DNA of 64,000 bases from Shewanella livingstonensis (lineage in GTDB: Bacteria; Pseudomonadota; Gammaproteobacteria; Enterobacterales; Shewanellaceae), in NCBI RefSeq assembly GCF_003855395.1, contig NZ_CP034015.1, positions 1,746,001 to 1,810,000 on the forward strand, written 5' to 3'. The position numbers were made by a program, and so were the translations under genes. The notes below the pieces were generated by a model, which had not been told where the DNA came from, searched no databases, and saw only the letters and a program-made list of their open reading frames with translations. Below, piece after piece: positions 45,548-53,457 of the stretch; position 1 is the stretch's first letter, and each line of letters opens with the position of its first letter.

Positions 45548-46622
45548 TGAAACTGTTTTTGATTATTTCAGTCTTTTACTGCAGGAACCGCCTAAATCGA
45601 TTCCTGAGCAAAGCCTTGAGGTAAAACAAGCTATTTCTGTGACCCCTGTTAATGATATCGCCAATAAAACGTCAAATATTAGCGAGGACAAAACCACTGC
45701 CACAGATGCATCAGCAATACCTATATCCACTCATTATTCACAACAAATATTGCCTAAGGTTTCATCACCTATAACCAGTCAATGGCAGTATGCACCGCCG
45801 ACAACCAATGTTGATAAAATGGCGCTTGAAAAATTATTATCTGCAGTCTCTAAACCCAATGCAGAAACTGATTTATCACAACAGATTAAAGCAAGTGCTG
45901 AACGTGTTCGTCAGGCTATCACTCATATTGAGCCTAAAACGGCTGTTAATGATACAAAAACACCAGAAATAGTACTAACGGATAAAGAAATCAATCCGTT
46001 AGTCGATATAAACAATAACGAAAGTTCACACGCTGATATAAAAGACGCTATCATTAAGCATGATCAGTTAGTACAGCTATCGTCAGCACATGAGCATACT
46101 ACGCCAGACACTCAGGCAGGGTATCAACCGCCTAGTATTACCCATGATCTACAAGAAGTACTTGATGATGAATTTCAAGTGTTATTCTTCAATGTCGCGG
46201 GGTTAACGTTAGCGGTGCCGCTGGTAAGTTTGGGTGGGATTATTAAAATTGACAAAATAAACCACCTAATTGGTAGGCCTTCTTGGTTTAAAGGGGTGCA
46301 AACCCACCGAGATAGTAAAATAAATGTGGTTGATACCTGTGCATGGGTAATGCCTGAAAAGTATTCTCCTGAATTAGCACAAACGGTAAATTATCAATAT
46401 ATTGTTATGCTTGAAGATAGTCAGTGGGGATTAACGTGCGAATCGTTAGTTAACGCCGTTAAAATAGATAAATCACACGTCAATTGGCGTGAAAAACCGG
46501 GTAAGCGCCCTTGGCTTGCCGGGGTAGTAAAACAACAAATGTGTGGCATTTTACATGTGCAAGCATTAATCAAAATGCTTGATGCAGGTTTAGGTTGTCA
46601 GGATTCGATTGACCGAGGTTAA
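45531..46622 (+). CDS. parP: ParP-like CheW-domain protein, partner of ParC
   Basis: ParP links ParC to CheA in Vibrio polar arrays. The ATG at 45531 has AGGAG 9 bases upstream and gives MSKSVDETVFDYFSLLLQEP; earlier starts lie inside parC. The 363-residue protein has a long low-complexity Asn/Ser/Thr/Gln region and a C-terminal CheW-like domain from about 215 (FQVLFFNVAGLTLAVPLVSL, GGIIKIDKINHLIGRPSWFK). It is two bases before cheW. Confidence 0.85.
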   Translation: MSKSVDETVFDYFSLLLQEPPKSIPEQSLEVKQAISVTPVNDIANKTSNISEDKTTATDASAIPISTHYSQQILPKVSSPITSQWQYAPPTTNVDKMALEKLLSAVSKPNAETDLSQQIKASAERVRQAITHIEPKTAVNDTKTPEIVLTDKEINPLVDINNNESSHADIKDAIIKHDQLVQLSSAHEHTTPDTQAGYQPPSITHDLQEVLDDEFQVLFFNVAGLTLAVPLVSLGGIIKIDKINHLIGRPSWFKGVQTHRDSKINVVDTCAWVMPEKYSPELAQTVNYQYIVMLEDSQWGLTCESLVNAVKIDKSHVNWREKPGKRPWLAGVVKQQMCGILHVQALIKMLDAGLGCQDSIDRG

Positions 46623-46624
46623 CT

Positions 46625-47119
46625 ATGAGCGATTCTAGAAGTGTAGCAGCGGTTGCTGCAGGTAAAGACGATGCAGTATTACAATGGGTAACATTTAAGT
46701 TAGACAATGAGACCTACGGCATTAACGTAATGCAGGTTCAAGAAGTATTACGTTATACCGAAATTGCTCCTGTACCAGGCGCACCTGATTATGTGTTGGG
46801 GATTATTAACCTTCGCGGAAACGTAGTCACGGTTATCGATACTCGCTCACGTTTTGGTTTACAATCTGCTGAATTAGACGATTCGACACGTATTGTAATT
46901 ATTGAAGCTGAAAAACAAGTGATTGGCATTTTAGTTGATAGCGTAGCTGAAGTGGTTTATCTACGTCGTTCAGAAATAGATAATGCCCCTAACGTGGGTA
47001 CTGAAGAAAGTGCCAAATTTATCCAGGGCGTGAGTAATCGCGATAATGAACTATTAATTTTAGTTGATCTAGATAAATTATTATCTGACGATGAGTGGGT
47101 TGAATTAACTCAAATTTAA
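46625..47119 (+). CDS. cheW: Chemotaxis coupling protein CheW
   Basis: CheW bridges receptors and CheA. The 164 residues are a complete CheW domain (VTFKLDNETYGINVMQVQEV, PGAPDYVLGIINLRGNVVTV, DTRSRFGL, and the C-terminal LLILVDLDKLL). A terminator follows at once, so the operon from flhA may end here. Confidence 0.96.
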   Translation: MSDSRSVAAVAAGKDDAVLQWVTFKLDNETYGINVMQVQEVLRYTEIAPVPGAPDYVLGIINLRGNVVTVIDTRSRFGLQSAELDDSTRIVIIEAEKQVIGILVDSVAEVVYLRRSEIDNAPNVGTEESAKFIQGVSNRDNELLILVDLDKLLSDDEWVELTQI

Positions 47120-47132
47120 TCGCATTATAACG

Positions 47133-47166
47133 AAAAAAGCCAACCGAATAGCTGTTGGCTTTTTGC
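47133..47166 (+). terminator. Terminator after cheW
   Basis: AAAAAGCCAAC / GTTGGCTTTTT forms an 11-bp stem around CGAATAGCT, 14 bases after the cheW stop. It ends in a T run. Confidence 0.93.
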
Positions 47167-47208
47167 TTTAGATTGGTGCTTTTAAGTAATGGCAACATAG
47201 GTATGTTA

Positions 47209-47607
47209 ATGGGTGATGAATTTCTAATTGCAGCTTTAGTGTACGTTATTGCATGTCTTGGTTTAGTGCTTTACTTGCAAAAACAGTCGAGTAAATTAAA
47301 GACTAAAGTGGATGCCCTGACCGTGTTAGTAAAAGAAAGCGACCGTCAGCGCGAAGCGGTTAAACGTGAACTACATGAGTTGCGTAGTGGCACTATTGGC
47401 GTGGGTAGGCGAGTTGTAGAATTAGAGAAAAAACTCTCTAAGCAGTTTGATATGCTTGAAGAAGCTAGCCAACAAGATCCACAAGCCAAATTATATTCTC
47501 GGGCCGTTAAAATGGTTGGTCTTGGGGCTGGAATTGAGGAGCTAATGCAAGAGTGTGAACTGCCTAAGGCAGAAGCTGAATTAATACTTCGTCTGCATCG
47601 TAAATAG
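47209..47607 (+). CDS. DUF2802-type membrane-anchored coiled-coil protein
   Basis: The 132-residue protein has an N-terminal membrane helix (about 5-24, LIAALVYVIACLGLVLYLQ), a coiled coil (30-85) and a C-terminal winged-helix-like part (AVKMVGLGAGIEELMQECEL, EAELILRLHRK). It belongs, as I recall, to a conserved family found next to cheW in polar flagellates; its function is unknown. ATG 47209 has an AGG 8 bases upstream; ATG 47203 is an alternative. Confidence 0.82.
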   Translation: MGDEFLIAALVYVIACLGLVLYLQKQSSKLKTKVDALTVLVKESDRQREAVKRELHELRSGTIGVGRRVVELEKKLSKQFDMLEEASQQDPQAKLYSRAVKMVGLGAGIEELMQECELPKAEAELILRLHRK

Positions 47608-47637
47608 TCTAATATTGTTCCTTTGACTTGCCATTAT

Positions 47638-47667
47638 AAAAAAAGCCATCGATATGATGGCTTTTTA
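47638..47667. terminator. Two-way terminator between DUF2802 gene and minus-strand methyltransferase gene
   Basis: AAAAAGCCATC / GATGGCTTTTT with loop GATAT. Both arms end in A/T runs, so it can stop transcripts from both sides. It lies 30 bases after the plus-strand stop and 50 bases from the minus-strand stop. Confidence 0.92.
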
Positions 47668-47717
47668 GTGAGTCCCTTTCTTAGTAGGTAATGTCAGTTC
47701 GTCTTAGGTTAAGTACG

Positions 47718-49094
47718 CTACTTACGACGCATCTTAGCAACGAACATACCATCACTATCAGCTTGCTGAGGCCAAATGGTTAACGTATCACATTGCTGTC
47801 CAGTAAAAGGATGCGTGACCGGTTCAAGTTCAAATTCAGACGTTTCAGATAAGAAGTCTTTTACAATTTGTTCATTTTCACTTGGTGATAAAGAACAGGT
47901 TGCATAAACCAATTTACCACCTGATTTTACTGCAGCTGCGCTACGACGTAAAATGGCTAACTGTAGTATTGGCTTGTCAGTAATGGCACTTGCATCATCA
48001 AGCCAGCGCATATCTGGGTTGCGGCGCCAAGTACCAGTACAGCTACATGGTGCATCAACTAACACACCGTCAAATGCTTTCACATTGACCGGTAATATTT
48101 CCCCCTTCCAAGGTGCGACGTTAATATTATCAAAACCAGCACGTTTTGCCCGTTTACGCAGTTCTTCTAACGGTTTATGGCGAATATCCGATGCTGTAAT
48201 GCTGCCTGTAAAGGTTGAGTTTTGCTGTGACATTAATGAATACAACTGTAAGGTTTTTCCGCCGGCACCGCTACACGCATCCCACCATTGTTCATGGTTT
48301 TTAGGCTGGCATATTTGGCCAATAACCTGGGAGGCCAAGTCCTGGATCTCAATATGACCTAGTTTGTAAGCCGTTATCTCATTTAGATTAATGCTCTTAT
48401 GACCCAGACTGATGGCATCAGTAAAGTAAGCACTTGCTTTTGCTTCAACACCCGCTTGGTTAAGCGACTCAATTACTTTTGCTGTTGATAATGTTTGTAC
48501 TCTAGCCCAGATAGGCGGTCTAGTACTCATGGCGTTTACAAGCGCATATTGTTCAGTGGTATCTATAGGACAATATTGCCAAAACCATTGTGGTAATAAT
48601 TGGCTTATTTGACTGGTTTCGATGCCACTTAATGTAATAAAGCCTGCTAACTTAGCCTCTAGTGATGCATCATTTTCTAGCAGAGTCTTATCGGCGCGCG
48701 CTTGAGGCCAATCAGCAAAGTCATTCCAAGCTTGAGTTATGTCATTCCACTCATGTTGTTCTAACATCGCACAAGTACTGAGTTGTTGAAACCATGTAGT
48801 GTGTTGCTTGCTTGACTCTAATTGGTTTAACCAACCCCACCAGCGAAATAGGCCAAACAAACTTTCACGGATTACTCGTCTGTCTTTAGAACCATGTTTT
48901 TTATGTTCGCGGAAATATTGGCCGATAATTCTATCCGCAGGCATGCTAGTACTCATTACCTGATTAAAGAGTGTCGCAATTGTTGAAGAATAACTTAGCG
49001 CACGTTTTTGGGCTGGTGTGGTCGCAGCAATTTCTTGCGCATGTGTGTCGTCTGATGTTGTTGCGTTAGACATGGCGGAAATATTATGGATCAT
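47718..49094 (-). CDS. RsmB/NOL1-type rRNA cytosine-C5 methyltransferase
   Basis: This predicted S-adenosylmethionine-dependent RNA methyltransferase has the NOL1/NOP2/Sun signatures: DACSGAGGKTLQLYSLM (SAM site), the catalytic Cys pairs in VDAPCSCTGTWRRNPDMRW and YATCSLSPSEN, and the N-terminal NusB-like helical part. The 458-residue protein is like RsmB or an RsmB paralogue. The target base is not readable from sequence. An in-frame ATG at 49073 is an alternative start. It is a single gene, convergent to the chemotaxis operon. Confidence 0.87.
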   Translation of the reverse strand: MIHNISAMSNATTSDDTHAQEIAATTPAQKRALSYSSTIATLFNQVMSTSMPADRIIGQYFREHKKHGSKDRRVIRESLFGLFRWWGWLNQLESSKQHTTWFQQLSTCAMLEQHEWNDITQAWNDFADWPQARADKTLLENDASLEAKLAGFITLSGIETSQISQLLPQWFWQYCPIDTTEQYALVNAMSTRPPIWARVQTLSTAKVIESLNQAGVEAKASAYFTDAISLGHKSINLNEITAYKLGHIEIQDLASQVIGQICQPKNHEQWWDACSGAGGKTLQLYSLMSQQNSTFTGSITASDIRHKPLEELRKRAKRAGFDNINVAPWKGEILPVNVKAFDGVLVDAPCSCTGTWRRNPDMRWLDDASAITDKPILQLAILRRSAAAVKSGGKLVYATCSLSPSENEQIVKDFLSETSEFELEPVTHPFTGQQCDTLTIWPQQADSDGMFVAKMRRK

Positions 49095-49307
49095 GAATGG
49101 ACCTGATGTTACGTGACAGCAAATAACTCGGTGCTGTACAGCGGACTATTTTTTGCTAGTTTAACACGGCTTATCTAAATAATGAGCTAAAACTGCGATG
49201 CTATAGAAATGGCTAAAATGTTAACAACAACCTTCTAAAGAGAAGCCACCTAGAAGATTACCACTATGATTGGAGGATTAAATGCAGGACTAACGTTAAA
49301 GTTGCCA

Positions 49308-49335
49308 CTCCATGATGAATGATTTCATCATGGAG
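49308..49335 (-). terminator. Hairpin after DUF2461 gene
   Basis: CTCCATGATGAA / TTCATCATGGAG forms a perfect 12-bp stem with a TGAT loop, 9 bases past the minus-strand stop. It lacks a clear T run, so termination is likely but not certain. Confidence 0.65.
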
Positions 49336-49343
49336 CTTAAGTA

Positions 49344-50015
49344 TTAAAAATCCAAATCTAATGCGAAGCATAAATAAGCCATTAGTGCGCTTGTGTGTAA
49401 ATACTCTTGTGCGCAAAACTCCACAAAATCTGCCTGACATATTTGTTGAGGGCTGATGGGTTTTATAGCGATAAAGTCTTTTCGCTTTAGCTCATCAATC
49501 ATGGGGTGGTTTTTATCAAATCCGCGCGGTGGCCTAGATAAACAATCGCCTGTCAATTCAAATCCTGCCTGCTTCAATTGACCCAATGCTTTTTGGTAAG
49601 CATTAGGGTTTTCATCAATACACTGACGAATAGCATTGAGGGCTTTTGATTCTGGGTGCCAAATACCGGCGGCAATAAAGCATTCATCATTGGCAATATG
49701 AACATAAAAACCTGGAGCATGAACATCTTTAGCTTGAAAGTGTTTAAACTGAATACCAACATTGGTTTTATAAGGCGTTTTATTCTTACTAAAGCGACTG
49801 TCTCGTTGTGGGCGCATTAGACTGCCGCCGACTTTTTTAGCTACCGCAATGAATCGTGGCGATAAGGCTAAAACGGGTCCTTGCATTGCTTCTATAAACT
49901 GTAATGCAGGTGTTCTAACTTGATCTTCGTATTGTTGCTGATTGGCCTTAAACCATTCTCTATCGTTGTTAGCTGCTAGACTGTTTAAAAAATCGAAACT
50001 GAGTTGACTGAACAT
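49344..50015 (-). CDS. DUF2461-family protein (TIGR02453 type)
   Basis: The 223-residue protein has the family pattern FDFLNSLAANNDREWFKANQ, MRPQRDSRFSKNKTPYKTN and the C-terminal DCLSRPPRGFDKNHPMIDEL. Function is unknown. The ATG at 50015 (minus) follows AAAGGT and gives MFSQLSF; a longer in-frame start at 50081 has no ribosome site. It is a single gene with its own terminator. Confidence 0.85.
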   Translation of the reverse strand: MFSQLSFDFLNSLAANNDREWFKANQQQYEDQVRTPALQFIEAMQGPVLALSPRFIAVAKKVGGSLMRPQRDSRFSKNKTPYKTNVGIQFKHFQAKDVHAPGFYVHIANDECFIAAGIWHPESKALNAIRQCIDENPNAYQKALGQLKQAGFELTGDCLSRPPRGFDKNHPMIDELKRKDFIAIKPISPQQICQADFVEFCAQEYLHTSALMAYLCFALDLDF

Positions 50016-50483
50016 GACGATACCTTTTTGACAATAACAATGCAGATAATGAAGTGATAACTTGGCTAATATGGTAAACAATGTCTGCTCTTAGTGAAAT
50101 AGCTATGATTGATTTAACTCATTAATATTGTGAACGTTATTTGAGCATTTTAATATTATTTATGTTTTTTGTGTGTTTAAGCTCAAAGTAAACTTAACTT
50201 TATAATGGATTAAAAACTTTGCAATTTTTTATCTAACTTACTGACATAGAAATTTTTTTTAGCTATGTTATTAATGTTAATTTGATATAAATAAAGTGTT
50301 GGTGTTAAAATTGTTGTTAAGGCTAATTTATTGGTGTAAAACCTTGTTGGTTGACATCGATTAGCGTATATATCCTATGAGTAGTGCAATAAGCTAAGCT
50401 GATTGTGACGTCCACTCAAATATTGATTTTATTAAACGATTACACTTTGGAATGAATAATTCCTCTACAAGAAAGGATTGACC
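50016..50483 (+). other. Divergent intergenic region before the rimB-like gene
   Basis: This AT-rich 468-base region separates a minus-strand gene from a plus-strand operon. A candidate sigma-70 promoter is noted at 50351. I see no RNA gene or operator of known type. Confidence 0.6.
50351..50380 (+). promoter_or_regulatory. Possible sigma-70 promoter of rimB-like operon
   Basis: A perfect -35 box, TTGACA (50351-50356), is followed after 18 bases by CTATGA (50375-50380), a weak -10 box. It is the best candidate in the gap but not strong. Confidence 0.35.
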
Positions 50484-50915
50484 ATGACTGAACACTCCCT
50501 CGGTATTGTGGGTTGGCGTGAATGGGGCACTTTTCCTGATATTGGCAACGAAAGAGTCAAAATCAAAGTGGATACTGGCGCAAAAACATCTTGTTTACAT
50601 GCGTTCAAAATAAAACCGTTTCAAAAAGATAATCAAAAATGGGTTCGAGTCTGGCTTCATCCTGACCAAGGTTCTGATCGTGAAGTCGTGTGTGAATTTC
50701 ATGTGTTCGATCGCCGAGATGTCAGTGACTCAGGCGGTCACGTAACAAAACGCTACGTGATAAAAACCCCGATCCTTATCGGAGAACAACTTTTTGACAT
50801 CGAACTGACATTGACCAATAGAGATCACATGAAATTTAGAATGTTATTGGGTCGTCGCGCTTTAGAAGGGCGTTTTTTGGTTAATTCAGCAGAATCATTT
50901 CTAGCAGGAGAATAA
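50484..50915 (+). CDS. RimB/retropepsin-like protein (PF05618 family)
   Basis: The 143-residue protein has the family motif KVDTGAKTSCLHAFKIKPF, like a retroviral-type aspartic protease (DTG) domain, and GRRALEGRFLVNSAESFL at the end. Members are often described as ATP-dependent zinc proteases and, next to rimK, as RimB. The ATG at 50484 has AAAGGA 6 bases upstream; a TTG at 50478 overlaps that site. It is 3 bases before rimK, so one operon. Confidence 0.86.
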   Translation: MTEHSLGIVGWREWGTFPDIGNERVKIKVDTGAKTSCLHAFKIKPFQKDNQKWVRVWLHPDQGSDREVVCEFHVFDRRDVSDSGGHVTKRYVIKTPILIGEQLFDIELTLTNRDHMKFRMLLGRRALEGRFLVNSAESFLAGE

Positions 50916-50918
50916 CAA

Positions 50919-51824
50919 ATGAATATTGCAATAATGTCGAGAAATAAGAATTTATACTCGACCAGCCGCTTAAAAGAAGCTGCAGAAGCTCGCGGTCACG
51001 TTATCAAAATTGTCGACCCATTAAAGTGTTATATGAATATCAATATGAATGCACCCAGCATTCATGTTCGTGGTGAAGAATTGCCTAAATTTGATGCGGT
51101 TATACCACGCATCGGCGCATCGGTGACTTTTTATGGCACCGCAGTATTACGTCAGTTTGAAATGATGGGCACTCACCCACTAAACGAGTCAGTTGCTATT
51201 ACTCGCTCGCGTGACAAATTACGCTCCTTACAACTTCTATCTCGCAAGAATATTGGTTTACCGGTAACGGGCTTTGCCAACAAACCTGCTGATATCCCTG
51301 ATTTATTAGACATGGTTGGCGGAGCCCCATGTGTGATTAAGTTACTTGAAGGTACTCAAGGTATTGGTGTGGTATTAGCCGAAACTCGTAAAGCAGCCGA
51401 ATCTGTTATTGAAGCATTTATGGGTTTAAAAGCTAATATCATGGTGCAAGAATATATTGCTGAAGCGGGTGGTGCTGATATTCGTTGCTTCGTAATTGGT
51501 GATAAAGTGATTGCCGCAATGAAACGCCAAGCATTGCCTGGCGAATTTCGTTCAAATTTACACCGTGGTGGTTCTGCTAGCATTGTTAAATTAACTCCTG
51601 AAGAGCGTTCAACGGCATTACGTGCTGCTAAAACCATGGGGCTCAATGTTGCTGGTGTAGATATTTTGCGTTCTAAACATGGTCCATTAGTGATGGAAGT
51701 GAATTCATCTCCGGGTCTTGAAGGTATCGAAAAAGCCACCGGTATTGATGTCGCTGATAAAATCATTCAATTTATTGAAAAAAATGTTAAATCTACTAGC
51801 GCTAAAACGAAAGGAGTTGGTTAA
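50919..51824 (+). CDS. rimK: ATP-grasp ligase RimK (ribosomal protein S6 glutamate ligase)
   Basis: RimK adds Glu residues to the C-terminus of ribosomal protein S6 in E. coli; other targets are possible. The 301 residues have the ATP-grasp signature ([39 protein letters not shown]) and metal-binding [19 protein letters not shown] near the end. The stop overlaps the next start by one base. Confidence 0.93.
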   Translation: MNIAIMSRNKNLYSTSRLKEAAEARGHVIKIVDPLKCYMNINMNAPSIHVRGEELPKFDAVIPRIGASVTFYGTAVLRQFEMMGTHPLNESVAITRSRDKLRSLQLLSRKNIGLPVTGFANKPADIPDLLDMVGGAPCVIKLLEGTQGIGVVLAETRKAAESVIEAFMGLKANIMVQEYIAEAGGADIRCFVIGDKVIAAMKRQALPGEFRSNLHRGGSASIVKLTPEERSTALRAAKTMGLNVAGVDILRSKHGPLVMEVNSSPGLEGIEKATGIDVADKIIQFIEKNVKSTSAKTKGVG

Positions 51825-52840
51825 TGGTAAGAAAGCACGAACCGTTTGTTATCGGTGATGTTAGCGTACCAGCAGGCACTCAACAAAGTGTCAAATTGCC
51901 CGCAGCAAAACTGTATAACGATACACCGATGGATCTGCACGTTGAAGTGTTTCACGGCACTAAAGCGGGACCTGTTTTATTGGTTTGCGCAGCGATTCAT
52001 GGTGATGAGTTAAATGGCATTGAAATATGTCGACGCTTGCTCGGTCGTGTGAATGCTAAAACCTTAACGGGAACATTACTTGTTGTTCCTATCGTTAACG
52101 TATTTGGTTTTATTCAACAATCTCGCTATTTACCGGATCGCCGCGATTTAAATCGCTGTTTCCCAGGTTCTGCTAAAGGTGCGCTAGCAAGTCGATTAGC
52201 GCATTTGTTTAGTAGCATTTTAGTTAAACGTGCGACGCATATTGTGGATTTACATACTGGGGCTATTCATCGTGAGAACTTACCGCAGATCCGTTGCGAT
52301 ACCGACGATGAAGTGATGCTCGAGATGGCTAATGCCTTTGGTGCTCCGGTGATAATGTCATCTAAAGCACGTGAAGGTTCAATGCGTGGTTACGCTAACA
52401 GCCTTAACATTCCTTGTATTTTATATGAGGCCGGTGAAGCATTGCGTTTTAGCGACATGTCGATTAAGTCTGGCGTTAATGGTGTCATCAATGTGATGCG
52501 CTGTTTAAGCATGACTAAAGGTAAAATTAAAACTAAAACCACCAGTGTTAATGCAAGCCGAAGCTATTGGGTGCGCAGTGAGTCTGATGGATTGGTTAAT
52601 ATAAAACTTAAACTGGGTGAACGAGTGTCTAAAGGCCAGGTGTTAGCCAACATCGTTAATCCTTTAGGCGGCGATCCATCACCACTACTAGCGCCGACAG
52701 ACGGTATTATTATTGGTAACAGTAATATTCCGGTAACCAATGAAGGCGAAGCCTTGTTCCATATTGCGCAATTTAGCGGTGATGAGATAGAAATTATCAA
52801 CGACAATCTTGACGATTTTATGCAAGAGTATGCTGAATAA
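51824..52840 (+). CDS. Succinylglutamate desuccinylase/aspartoacylase-family zinc protein
   Basis: The 338-residue protein has the M14-like zinc hydrolase motif (AAIHGDELNGIEICRRLLG, with His and Glu of the HxxE site, and VDLHTG with the third ligand His), DRRDLNRCFPG and a C-terminal biotinyl/lipoyl-like barrel (LGERVSKGQVLANIVNPLGG). It is translationally coupled to rimK. The natural substrate is unknown; its place suggests processing of RimK-made Glu tails or a related peptide. Confidence 0.86.
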   Translation: MVRKHEPFVIGDVSVPAGTQQSVKLPAAKLYNDTPMDLHVEVFHGTKAGPVLLVCAAIHGDELNGIEICRRLLGRVNAKTLTGTLLVVPIVNVFGFIQQSRYLPDRRDLNRCFPGSAKGALASRLAHLFSSILVKRATHIVDLHTGAIHRENLPQIRCDTDDEVMLEMANAFGAPVIMSSKAREGSMRGYANSLNIPCILYEAGEALRFSDMSIKSGVNGVINVMRCLSMTKGKIKTKTTSVNASRSYWVRSESDGLVNIKLKLGERVSKGQVLANIVNPLGGDPSPLLAPTDGIIIGNSNIPVTNEGEALFHIAQFSGDEIEIINDNLDDFMQEYAE

Positions 52841-53042
52841 GCTGCGTGCATCAACGTTCGCTTTAAGCTGTTAACTTTGCCGTGAGGCAATGTTACATCA
52901 TAGGCTCAATAGCAATACGTTGTCAGCTAAATTAACCCGTGGGGCTATCAAGGTCCTGCGGGTTAAGTTTATGCCTCTGAGTGTCTTAAATGCGTTAAAT
53001 TAATTATTGTATTGAATTTTTTCAAATGCCTATCAAGCTATA

Positions 53043-53081
53043 ATCAGCCTATCAGCCTATCAGCCTATCAGCCTATCAACC
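53043..53081 (+). repeat. Four tandem copies of ATCAGCCT
   Basis: ATCAGCCT repeats at 53043, 53051, 53059 and 53067, followed by a partial copy ATCAACC. It lies just 5' of the pseudogene remnant. Confidence 0.9.
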
Positions 53082-53089
53082 AAAAGTAG

Positions 53090-53335
53090 TGTTACTTCGA
53101 TGATGATGTCCGCTTAATTTCAGACACCGAACGGCGTGGCCGCATTAGCTATTATAACGATGCTTTGTTGAGGTCAGTGGTTTTGATGAAAGTGATTTAA
53201 TTGGTAAACCAGTTAATTTAGTGCGCTATCCAGACATGCCAAGTGAAGTTTCAAGGAAATGTGGGCATGTATTTAAAGCGATAAAGTGTTGATGGGACGG
53301 GTTAAAAATCGGCGTAAAAATCGCGTTTTTCCGTA
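53090..53335 (+). pseudogene. Remnant of an Aer-like PAS-domain chemotaxis receptor
   Basis: In one frame the DNA reads CYFDDVRLISDTERRGRISY then YNDA, after which a one-base loss near 53164 shifts to a frame reading VEVSGFDESDLIGKPVNLVR then YPDMPSEV, and a second loss near 53250 leads to KEMWACI (stop) SDKVLMGRVKNRRKNRVF. This is the order of the N-terminal PAS domain of Aer-type receptors. The remainder of the receptor is missing. The fragment faces the intact receptor gene on the other strand. Confidence 0.78.
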
Positions 53336-53385
53336 GGCACCTTAGGTAAGAATTGATAATACGCTACAGAATTTGTTATAGAGTC

Positions 53386-53425
53386 AAAATAGGCCAGAAA
53401 CTTTTGCAGTTTCTGGCCTATTTTT
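53386..53425. terminator. Strong two-way terminator after the chemoreceptor gene
   Basis: AAAATAGGCCAGAAAC (53386-53401) pairs perfectly with GTTTCTGGCCTATTTT (53409-53424) around TTTTGCA. It lies 33 bases beyond the minus-strand receptor stop and has A/T runs on both sides. Confidence 0.93.
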
Positions 53426-53457
53426 ATGTTAGTGCTTATGATCAGAGCACTGGAGCA

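Larger units (their letters stand above)
52841..53457 (+). other. 617-base gap holding an octamer repeat, a PAS receptor remnant and a terminator
   Basis: No intact gene is present. Its parts are described separately: ATCAGCCT repeats at 53043, a frame-broken Aer-type PAS fragment at 53090-53335 and a strong hairpin at 53386. Confidence 0.8.
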
